NCBI GenBank assembly: GCA_030998225.1 | Contig: JAPYXD010000466.1 | Coordinates: 8,648,001-8,712,000, forward strand | DNA: 64,000 nucleotides | Direction of reading: 5' to 3' | From: Diplolepis rosae | Taxonomy: Eukaryota > Arthropoda > Insecta > Hymenoptera > Diplolepididae | Shown: piece by piece, positions 22,279-31,727 of the stretch | Layout: each line of letters begins with the position of its first letter | Numbering within the stretch: the first letter of the stretch is position 1 | Program-made: the position numbers and the translations under genes | Notes under the pieces: generated by a model | The model's database searches: none | What the model saw: the letters and a program-made list of their open reading frames with translations, nothing else | What the model was told of the DNA's origin: nothing

Positions 22279-25187
22279 AAAAGGCCGTAGCAGGATAAGC
22301 ATGGTCTGGGTGCCCCCACTCGGATTTGATCCATATTGCGAGGATAAGTGGCTCCCATTACAAGATAAGTTCACCTCAAGTATCAACTCGAAAAAAGTTT
22401 CTTTACAAAAGTTATGAACGAATTTTGAAAAATCAAAAATACTATTTTTCTAGAAAACAGCTTAACCCATCTTGATGATTAAGATATATCTTATTGAGAG
22501 TACTAAAGGGGTTCTGAAAAAAATACAAGAAGCCATTCCGTTTATAAGGGGGTAAAATTTTTTTTTAAATTTTTGAATAATTTTTTTAATGTGAATTACT
22601 TCTTGTACACCCACTATTTTTTTCTATATCATGCTCAAATTCAAAGTGACAATATTTACTTTTTCGAACATTTTCGGAGAGGTACTTCATAGTTATAGAA
22701 AATAAAAACTTCTTTGGTCCCTACAATGTATGGAACAATTGATACCCTATGACTCATTGAAGCAATTGTTTCTATACTTATGAAAGTTTTACGTTGATGA
22801 CGTACAATATCTCATTTCTTTTTACGTATTTGCTGCATAGTGGACGTCATAGTACACTTTATATGAATGCGAGGGATCGCCTTGTTTTCGATACACTTTA
22901 TCCACGTGTCAACAAGCTTTTTCATTCAGTCACAAAATTGAGTTTATATATTTCCCCATATATCTCCTTCTCGAAGTTTGTGCCCATGACCTACGTTTTA
23001 CCCTTCCTGAGAATACTACTGCACAGGCTTCGAATGCCTCACACGGAGAGAAGAGAACGCAGCTGTCATGTGCGCGGGACAAAGCAGAGCTGTGTTCTTA
23101 CGAAAATGTACGATTAGACACAGCTCAGCTATGTCCTCGCATAGCCAGAATGTATGAGCGCACATCTCTGCTTCGCGCTGGGCACACGCCGTTCGGACGA
23201 AGCAGAGCTGTGTGCGAACAAATGAAGGCTTCGTCTAAACACAGGTCTACTGTGCCCTCGCACTCCTCTGCTTCGTGCTAAACACATCGTGCGTGTGCGC
23301 CACGTTTGTGTATATGTAATGCATTGATTATACTTTGATTATTTATAAGGTCAAAAAATTGCCGTGTCTCATTGACGTGGATGCAAACGACGCGGAATTT
23401 AAAGGTGCGTATAACAATCATTCAAAATACAAAATTTCTGCAATTAATACGTCAATACTAAACCACTGATAAAAGTTTTTGTTTCTACGTATTTATGGTC
23501 GATTTTACATAAAAAGATCTGTACGTTATAGGCCGAAGTTAAATTTGTTCTTTGCTTCGAATCGAAAAATAATTAGGTCAATGTAATAATTTGTTGCCGC
23601 AGAGGAACGTATAGCTCAAAATTTTTTTCATTAAAGAATGGAACATTTTTGGGCAATCAAGTTTTAATTAAAAATACTCAGATTTTAATAAAAACCATCA
23701 CATACAACATTTTTGATTTTATACTTTTATATGTTGCCTGTATTTCATATAGAAATGTATCTCTGTCGTGTCAAACGCAACTAAATCTTTGTTGCTCTTT
23801 ATTCGCTTTTTTAAATATTTTCATTTTAACATTGAAATTATAAATCAATTATGATATCAGAGTTTAATAATTCTCAAATTATGAAAATTGGTTCGATAAA
23901 TATCAAACTTTTATGCAGGTAAATGCCGATCAATGCATTACATATACACAAACGTGGCGCACACGCGCGATGTGTTTAGCACGAAGCAGAGGAGTGCGAG
24001 GGCACAGTGGAGCTGTGTTTAGACGAAGCCTTCATTTGTTCGCACATAGCTCTGCTTCGTCCGAACGGCGTGTGCCCAGCGCGAAGCAGAGATGTGCGCT
24101 CACACATTCTGGCTATGCGAGGACATAGCTGAGCTGTGTCCAATCGTACATTTTCGTAAGAACACAGATCTGCTTTGTCCCGCGCATATGACAGCTGCGT
24201 TCTCTTCTCTTCATGCACGAGTTGGTCCGCAAAAAGCACCTGATTTTCAATTGTTTTGATTCATGCTCAATAGATGTACTTATCTGAGGTTCGCGTTTTT
24301 ATTTCATTCTCAGTTGTAGCACGATTACAGTCATTCGACAGTTTGGGAAAAGTATCATTTGTTTCCAATAGGTATACCTTCCTGTAGTTCAAACGCGGTA
24401 TAACAGCATCCTACAACTTATCAGGAAACGATTACGACTGAGAATGAAGTGAAAACGCGAACCTTAGATAAGTACATCTATTGATCATGAATCAAAACAA
24501 TTGAAAATCAGGTGCTTTTTGTGAACGAACTCGTGCGGCATTCGAAGCTTGCTTAGTAGTACTTTCAGGAAGGGTAAAACGTAGGTCACGGGCACCAGCT
24601 TCAAAAAGGAGATATATGGGGAAATATATAAACTGAAATTTGTGCCTGAAAAGAAAGCTTGTTGACAGGTGGATAAAGTGTATCGAAAACAAGGCGATCA
24701 TGTAGAGATGCGTTTTTTTTTTAAATAATAATTGTTGATAGACCCTCGCATTCATATAAGGCGTACTATGTCGTCCACTATGCAGCAAATACTATATAAA
24801 TAACATATCGTCACTTTGAATTTGAGCATGATATAGAAAAAAAATTATGGATGTTAGAGAAGTAATTCACATTTAAAAAATTGATCAAAAGTTCCAAAAA
24901 AAATTTTTACCCCTTCATATGAACGGAATGGGTTCCTGAATTTTTTAAACAATCTCTTTAATACCCTCTATAACATATATTTTATTCATCAAGATCGGTT
25001 GAGCCGTTTACGAGAAAATTAGATTTTTTGATTTTTCAAAATTCGTTCATAACTTTTGTAAAAAAAAACTTTTTTCGAGTTGATACTTGAGGTGAACTTA
25101 TCTTGTAATGGGAGCCACTTATCCTTGAAATATGGATAAAATTCGAGCGGGGGCACCCAGAACATGCTTATCCTGCTACGGCCTTTT
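22279..25187. mobile_element. large inverted-repeat element 2 (AAAAGGCCGTAGCAGG ends)
   Basis: Both ends read AAAAGGCCGTAGCAGGATAA inwards. The arms match over more than 1 kb each with some insertions: 22279 to about 23320 against about 23925 to 25187. The right arm holds a nested MITE at 24215-24536 that is missing from the left. The centre (about 23.33-23.92 kb) is unique. The inner arm portion from 23043 starts CACGGAGAGAAG, like the MITE at 30610, and may itself be a nested palindromic element. No transposase frame is seen. Confidence 0.8.
24215..24536. mobile_element. MITE nested in the right arm of element 2
   Basis: The ends GCACGAGTTGGTCCGCAAAA and their inverse enclose a nearly palindromic unit. 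The arms share GATGTACTTATCT and TCATTCTCAGT. The left arm of the surrounding element lacks it, which marks it as an insertion. No frame is present. Confidence 0.8.
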
Positions 25188-25200
25188 CGCAAAATATATA

Positions 25201-26578
25201 CAGGGTGAGGCACAAAAAATGTTACAGAGCGATAGCACTCAAACTATTGAGCACATCAAAAAATGTTTAAGACAAAAGTTTCAGTATTCGAGAAGTCCTT
25301 TATACTGGACAACCCTATTTTTTTATCGGTGGAGGTGTTAAAGCTACATCAAGGTCAACTCCACTTTTTTAAATGGAACCATATATATTTTTTTCGATGA
25401 CATTATTACCGATTTTAAGACGAATTCAGCGACCTGTAGGAACCACTGACCTTGGTTTCACATGCTTTCTTCCATGTCGTCAGGAGTGGTAGATGCTACC
25501 GCCATTACGCGTTTTTTGACAAAACCCCCTAAATTGTAATCTGGTGATGTGTTCCATCCACATGTTCGTGCGAACATGCAAGGGCACGTCTTCCATTAAT
25601 TGAGGCAGTACGTTTTGCAGAAAATTTGCGTACTCTTGCTCAGTCAAGCGACCTTCAAATAAATATGGACCAATGACGTGATCGCCGACAATGCCCCGCA
25701 GTAACAATTAACGGACCACGGATATTGAAATGGTACAGTTCTCATTCATTGATGATTCTTATTTGCCCAATAATGAATATTATGCCTATTCACATTTCCC
25801 GCATTTGCGAAGTTAGCTTCATCAGAAAAAGCACATGACTCAAAAATGAGACATCTGTGCGCATTTTTCTACGAATCCAATTACAAAAATTGACGCGTTT
25901 TAAGAAATCATTGCCGTACAAATCCTGATGTAATGACATACGATACAGATGGAACTTGTGTTGATGTAAGATTCTTAATACAGATCGCTGACTAATTTCA
26001 CTCTTTTTTTCCATTTACCTGCTGCTCGCATGTGGATTTAGTACAGCGAAAGCTAAGAAAGCAGCGGCATTATTTTTATTAACAATTGGTCGACGTTTGA
26101 CTCGTGTTTGTTTCACTGTACCGAAGCGACATAAACAGTCAGATAATCGCTTAAATGCCATGTGCGATTTTTGTTGCCTATCCGGATAACGAGCCGCATA
26201 CAAATCTTGGGCGTTTCTTTCTGCCGATTTCAACAATACTCTATCGATGTGTATTATCATGGGTATCGTAAGAATTGAAAAGAAATGAAATTGATTTTTT
26301 GACTATTTTCATAGTTTACGTGACTAGAATGACCTTATGTTGTAGGTAGCTGAATTCGTCTCAAAATCTGTAATAATGTCATCGAAAAAAAAATACATGG
26401 TTCCATTTAAAGAAGTGGAGTTGACCTTGGCGTTGCTTCAGCGCCTCTACTGATAAAAAAATAGGGTGGTTGAGTATGACGGCCTTCTCGAGCACTGAAA
26501 CTTTTGTCTTAAACATTTTTTGATATGCTTAATAGTTTGAGTGCTATCGCTCTGTAACACTATATTTGCCTCACCCTG
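25201..26578 (-). mobile_element. Tc1/mariner-type element with CAGGGTGAGGC ends, TA-flanked
   Basis: The inverted ends begin CAGGGTGAGGCA, and TA duplications lie at 25199-25200 and 26579-26580. The arms pair over more than 100 bp (GCGATAGCACTCAAACTATT). The length is about 1.38 kb with one minus-strand transposase relic. Other insect elements with a CAGGGTG start and a DUF4817-type helix-turn-helix transposase have this layout. Confidence 0.92.
25480..26260 (-). pseudogene. transposase relic of the CAGGGTG element
   Basis: N-terminal residues RNAQDLYAARYPDRQQKSHM and FKRLSDCLCRFGTVKQTRVK fit the DUF4817-type helix-turn-helix. LHQDLYGNDFLKRVNFCNWI follows, then FSDEANFANAGNVNRHNIHY with the first catalytic acid in another frame. 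After a stop, GIVGDHVIGPYLFEGRLTEQ and LPQLMEDVPLHVRTNMWM follow. The usual HDGAP-type second acid is not present. At least three frame changes show the gene is dead. Confidence 0.85.
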
Positions 26579-26689
26579 TATAAACCTGAAATTTGGAAGT
26601 AATTTAGAATATTTAAGTGAAAAAAGTACAAATCTTTTTATTACTGAAACAATTATTAAGAATAATTTGAAAAAAAAAAAATCTGCCCG

Positions 26690-27200
26690 CTTTGCGGGCA
26701 CATTCTCATCGCCATACGGCGGGTCACTTCCAGTGGGATGCCATACGGGAACGATCAGTTGGACTGTTCTTGGTCGTAGGCTGTAGAGAATGGCAGTGTC
26801 CTCTCAGAAGGTTCCATGCATCAGTTCACTCATATCTCCATTCGTCCCAATCACGCGGCGTTGCCATACATACCTCCTTCCACATTCATGGGGATAAATG
26901 CGTTTATAGCGTACCCCGCACTCAACTTGGGATAAACTCGTTTATAGGACACCTTTCAGGCAACTGGGAAGATGCCCGTTTATAGAGCCCCCCGCATTTA
27001 TTACCGATTCATCGTCACGCTGTAACCTCCATGGCCCAAGGGCCGCCTGCTAAGCCTCCCCACCCGTCCTTTTTTGGCAAAGCCAAGAGGAGGACTTCGT
27101 CAAGGTGCCAGTCCAAGGGGAGGAATAAAACGATACCTTACTCAGGACGTTCGTTATCCGTCACCTGCGACCCACTCAGTAGCTGAGGTTGGCCTTGGGA
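26690..27200. other. GC-rich block, no gene recognised
   Basis: It begins after an A-rich run with a hairpin TGCCCGCTTTGCGGGCA. GTTTATAG-containing phrases recur three times at about 26.89-26.98 kb. Base composition differs sharply from both sides. It could be an untranslated part of a non-LTR retrotransposon, but no reverse transcriptase is near. Confidence 0.4.
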
Positions 27201-27279
27201 ATTTTCTTTTTAAACTTAATTTTAGGGTATAGACATTCTTAAAATGAATTTAATTTTTCGAGACAATGCATTTTTTCGT

Positions 27280-28045
27280 GGTGAGTCCGATTTACATTTT
27301 AAATGCGATTTAAATTATTATTAATGACATTTAAATAAGAAAAATGTAGATAGAAAATGAAATTTAGATGCAAGTATCTCAATTATTTTATCATCCTTTT
27401 AATAATAATGGCTAAGTTAATATCTTACGCTAGAATACTTTGAATTGCACCTAAAAATACGTGGCTTACGAGCCCTGGTATGTAGGGTCCGATTTACACT
27501 TAACGTGAGATTCAAAATTAATTATTAAAATCATATTTCATTTCAAATAAAATTTATCATTAAAACATAGAAAACTAATACCTTTTTATTGATGATGAGA
27601 ATGTAAAAATATAGAAAATGTATGTCATCAATGTTAAATATTGATTAATGCTTATTATAGTAATTATTAACTTTTATTTAAAATAACTTAAATCCCACGA
27701 ATAGTAACGTAGCTTAAGAGCCTTCAATAATTTATAGGTGGGGTCCGATTTAGACTTTGAATTAGATTCAAATTAATATCACTTTAAATTTTATACAAAA
27801 TTACGTGGCTTAAAAGCCTATTTTCTTTCTATGTGGTCCGACTTATACCTTACATATGATTCAAAATTATTCTTATTTTATTTTGAACATCAATGTAACA
27901 TAATAGAGGTTAAAGCATTTGATAAATATACATATATAGTAATAATATTTAAAATTAATTTATATTTCTGGAAACCATTGAAATTGAAATTGCTTAATAT
28001 GAATAACATTATGATTCATATGTAAAGTTATGTGGCTAAAAAGAC
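27280..28045. repeat. diverged dispersed units: ACGTGGCTTAAGAGCC then GTCCGATTTA
   Basis: The phrase ACGTGGCTTAnRAGCC occurs near 27465, 27703 and 27795, with a decayed form near 28026. The first three are followed by GG(T)CCGA(T/C)TTA and GATTCAAA-type sequence. A further TCCGATTTACATTTTAAATGCGATT lies near 27285. Spacing is about 90 or 230-240 bp. The unit looks like a decayed tandem repeat of unknown origin. Confidence 0.6.
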
Positions 28046-28103
28046 TATTTTCTGTAATTTATGCATTTTTAGTGTCTCAGTGCTATTTTTTCTGGAAGAC
28101 GTT

Positions 28104-28319
28104 TTATTTTTTTTTTTTCAACAATTGTACAACCCATGTTCTCAATTGACTTTCATCATATTGAATATATTGAGGTTTATCCTCGATGCATATAGAAGTA
28201 GCAAATGCAATAGCATATAAACCACAGTCCGTGTTATTAGGCTGTTGTTGAACTAAATGAAATTTTAATTTTGGTTTCCATGGATAAAGTTTATTCAAAA
28301 ATAAATGAGTCAGTATCAT
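28104..28319 (-). pseudogene. Ulp1-like cysteine protease, C-terminal fragment
   Basis: The frame contains FHLVQQQPNNTDCGLYAIAF, where Q...DCG is the Gln/Cys active-site segment of C48 (Ulp1/SENP) proteases, followed by ATSICIEDKPQYIQYDESQLRTW. The histidine and aspartate segments upstream are absent. Such domains are often carried by insect DNA transposons, so it may be a transposon relic. It ends at a stop after a lysine run. Confidence 0.75.
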
Positions 28320-29750
28320 TACTACACAAAGTTTTTTATTAAAATGTTATTTCTTACACAAAATTAAAAACGTTATTTCCTGTTTGCAATATCAGAAGTT
28401 CGTGATTTCATAAAAATGTCAATAACAGCTTTGTTATATTTGAGAGAATAAAAATTAAAAATATTTACTCAATTCACCAGTTGTTATTTTTTACATACGT
28501 AAAATCGTGTATGTTATATTAGAAAATCTTGAAATAGAGTTTGTTATTTTTTACAATTTAAATTTTAAAAATTTAGCTAAAATCTATTACCGATGAGACT
28601 ATGATAGAAAAATAAATTTGAAATGTTGAGGTCCTTCCAGCAGATGAATTTTCATGAAAGTTAACCATTTCTCAACTCACTGAATACGAATTTCTTGTCA
28701 GAATTAAAAAAATTTCAATGGTGGATGCAGAATGGCCACTTCATTTTCGTAATAATTGATACTGGAGGTATTTTAGCGCGCTAATTATGAATTTGTGGCA
28801 AAGGTTGGGTGTAATCCAATATATCAGGTCCAATATGACGACCCAAATTTGTTGAATATTCAATAAACTTACGGATTACTCTATAATTAAGAAGTAGAGC
28901 CTTATTGTGGTTACTTAAACCAAATTTAAGGTTACAATTGATCAACTCAACTCAAATAATACAATATGACCGACAAAAAATTGAAACAATTCTAGTGTGT
29001 TTCGTTAAATATAAATTCTTTATTCATGAAAAGGTGATAAGGTTTTATTTACAGGACATGTTATCTTATTCTTCTGCTCTAATTGGTAAGTACCTATGCA
29101 TTACAATTTTTCTTAAAAATTAATATTTGATCATGACCCAATTGATATATTGTTATAAATACACCCATACTTATTTATAAAATATAATACCCATGCTTGT
29201 ACATAAAAACTTGTTCATACCTATATATTTATATTTCATTATCTAGACAGATGTCAACACAGTTTCTTAAAATACCTATAGATATTTTTATTACTTATTT
29301 GGCGCCTATACTGAAAGATATTCCGCATAAAGCAAACACCATGGTTTTCTCCACGTAAGATTTAAAAAAAAAGCGACAGGATTGCTAAAAGTTAAACATT
29401 TTTAGTAGTAAGCTACGTCGTAAATCGTTACAACGACGGTCGGATGTAGGTCTGTCCATCTGTCATTTATCACTCCTAGCACCTACAATATTTGTGTCAG
29501 TTGGTTAAAATTTCGCATGTGCATTAATCAACTGTAACGTCCTCTTTGGAATCCCCTTCATTAACTACATTTGTCGACGTCTTTGCAAGGAGGTTTAAAA
29601 GTATCTTGTCAATTAACAATATTTCAGTAAAGAAATTGTGTGAAATATAAAGTTCTACTACATAGTTTTAGTTTCTTCTAAGCTAAAATTAGTAAGTGTA
29701 TAATTTTTTTGTATGTAAAAGCTATCTTAAATATAATCATGTATGTAACA
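28320..29750. other. AT-rich non-coding stretch
   Basis: No supported gene. It contains one copy (about 29434-29545) of a dispersed repeat seen again at 32232-32345. Confidence 0.5.
29434..29545 (+). repeat. dispersed repeat, copy 1
   Basis: It shares TCACTCCTRGCWCCTAYAAT, GGTTRAAATTTMGCATGT and a CTGTMCRTYTG-type phrase with 32232-32345 in the same order and spacing. Confidence 0.65.
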
Positions 29751-30535
29751 TTCCACATCTTCAGCAGTTAGGTTTTTGATGATTTAACATTTACAGAAGG
29801 AACATCATTTTTAATTAGAAGAATTTCATCTTGACTTAAGGGTACACGTTGCAAAGCTACTTTCTCCATCAGTCAGATCTCCGGGGTTGCACAATTTTCA
29901 GGAGGAATATCGTCTACTTATATTTTTTGCCAAAGTGCCCGTCCTACGCAATACTATTCCTCATGACAACAGATGCATTTTGCGTCACTGAACGCCCTCG
30001 TCCCATATTGAAGCTACTGAAAGTCGCTTTAGTCTGGAAACTCGCATTTCTCAGCATCTGTGGAGATATTGAATAGTAAAAATATACCTTATACGTCAAA
30101 GAGCAAATGCCGATTTATTGAGCTCTTTTATTCGAAGTCACGCCTCAAAACGGAAAGGTTTTGAAGCTTTATTTTTTTAACGTTAAGAAGAATTTTACCT
30201 TAATCAGTCAGGTCCACGGGCTTGCACAATTTTCAGGAGCAATAGCATCTCCTTATAAAATAAATTATATCTCAACTGAAGTCCACGTTGAGAAACAGCT
30301 CACCTTGATCAGTCATGTCCACAGGGTTGCACTAATTTAAGGAGGAATATCATCTCCTTATAGGAGGAATTTCATCTCCACTGAAGTCTACGTTGAGAAG
30401 CAGCTCACCTTGATCAGTCATGTCCACAGGGTTGCACAATTTTCAGGAGGAATATCATCTCCTTAAGGGAGGCATTTCATCTCCTTAAGGGAGGCATTTC
30501 ATCTCCACTGAAGTCCACGTTGAGAAACAACAAAC
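29750..30535 (-). repeat. 105-bp repeat element, short copy, inverted relative to 52-54 kb
   Basis: Two to three partial units contain AGTCATGTCCACAGGGTTGC, TTTTCAGGAGGAATATCATC and CACTGAAGTCCACGTTGAGA. The part at 29.90-30.15 kb matches the spacer of the large array (GATGCATTTTGCGTCACTGA, and ATTTATTGAGCTC against GAGCTCAATAAAT) in inverse orientation. This copy has fewer units than the one at 52.1-53.9 kb. Confidence 0.85.
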
Positions 30536-30538
30536 ACA

Positions 30539-30575
30539 CAATAATAATAATAATAATGACAATAATAATTTATCA
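30539..30575. repeat. ATA/ATT simple repeat
   Basis: Several AAT units (ATAATAATAATAATAATGAC) continue into AATAATAATTTATCATTATT next to the solo LTR. Confidence 0.8.
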
Positions 30576-30582
30576 TTATTAC

Positions 30583-31624
30583 TGTTACGTCCGGATGTAA
30601 AATTACCTACACGGAGAGAAGTTTAGTAGAACCGTAGCGCTAGCGGTGGGAAAGCCGCTCGTCTTTGGTGTTTAGTGTAACTTCTACTCTAAAATTGGGG
30701 CACTAGTTACCCCAAACTGACGAAAAGCTTGCGAGAGAACGGCTGGCCCAAGTATTTCGCGTAACGGCTCGCCTAGTTTGGGGTAATGGTTCCCCCAAAT
30801 TGGCAGAGCTGTTTAACTAAACAGAGGTCGCGCAGCTCTCCGTTTGCTTAGCGCATCAGTTCTACGTGTTGGGCGAGCGGATTCACCAAACTTTTCTCCG
30901 TGTAGAGGATTAAGAGCACTTCTCATTACTGGCCAGCCCAGATGTTAGAATCCCTGGCCCTCTGGGCCCAGGACTGTTTGTCCAAGATGAGGCAGAATAA
31001 TAAAATACCCTCTCTTTACCAATTACAACAATTTTCCCTCCACTCAGGTAAATTCCATCCACTTTCTGCTGATTGGTGGAAAATGTTACAGAGGGTTGGT
31101 TCCTTTGGTCAACTCCCTTTTTGGAGTTGACCAAAGTGTACAATCTCTGATGATCCAGCTAGTTCTTTTTGAGACTTCTCTGGCGAAGAGTTGACTAGAA
31201 CAGGAGTCACTCTCCTTATTCGACTTCGAATCTCTTTCGAGTAATTGTGGCCAACGCTCTTCTGGTCAAGTCTGTCGCTGGAAAATAAACATTTTCTACC
31301 CGAGTACGGACCTCTGACGCGCGCGTTTCACTATCAAAGTCGAGTCGATTTCCCGGAATTGAAATTTTTTTTGTGTTCCCAAGTTTTTAACTTGGCATTA
31401 TGAGGTGAACCAAATAGGATTATTATTAAAAACGAGGATTAACTTAGAGACGATTTTTGTTTTGGTTTCCCTTGTCTGAAGCATAATTATTTGTATCTTA
31501 TAAGTCGCGGGAGGTCTTCCTACCATTGATAGGGCAGGAACCCATGGAATTCTTTCACAGCCTCTCGAGAACGAATCCTTATAAATCTCACATCTGTTAG
31601 TTCATAATTTATCTGGACGTAACA
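30583..31624. repeat. solo LTR, TGTTACGTCC...GGACGTAACA
   Basis: The sequence begins TGTTACGTCC and ends GGACGTAACA, the classical short inverted ends of many Ty3/gypsy LTRs. No internal retrotransposon sequence adjoins it. TTAC on the left and TTAT on the right could be a mutated 4-bp target duplication. A MITE is nested at 30610-30902. The LTR without it is about 750 bp. Confidence 0.7.
30610..30902. mobile_element. MITE, CACGGAGAGAAGTTT ends, TA-flanked, inside solo LTR
   Basis: The left end CACGGAGAGAAGTTTAGT and right end ACCAAACTTTTCTCCGTG are inverted repeats, with TA at 30608-30609 and 30903-30904. Inside, two blocks around TTACCCCAAACT and GTTTGGGGTAATG form a further inverted pair. 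No frame is present. Confidence 0.85.
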
Positions 31625-31678
31625 TTATATATTTATCAGCAGAAATCTCAAGTAAATGTTTTGAAACTAAATTAAGAA

Positions 31679-31684
31679 TTTATT
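31679..31684 (-). terminator. poly(A) signal AATAAA of the RS-tailed gene
   Basis: AATAAA on the minus strand lies about 44 bases after the TAA stop at 31728-31730, a normal distance for an insect 3' end. Confidence 0.6.
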
Positions 31685-31727
31685 ACAGCTGCAAGAAAAG
31701 TTTGAGTAAAATACAATTTGACTTAGA

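Noticed and set aside
23913..24239. Cys/Arg-rich protein frames in the arms of element 2
   Set aside because: The same bases are open on both strands of a palindrome, and residues repeat only because of AGCAGAG-type words.
28905..30076. Plus-strand frames near the short 105-bp repeat copy
   Set aside because: They have no motifs, and the later ones lie in repeat-element sequence with stops in the larger copy.
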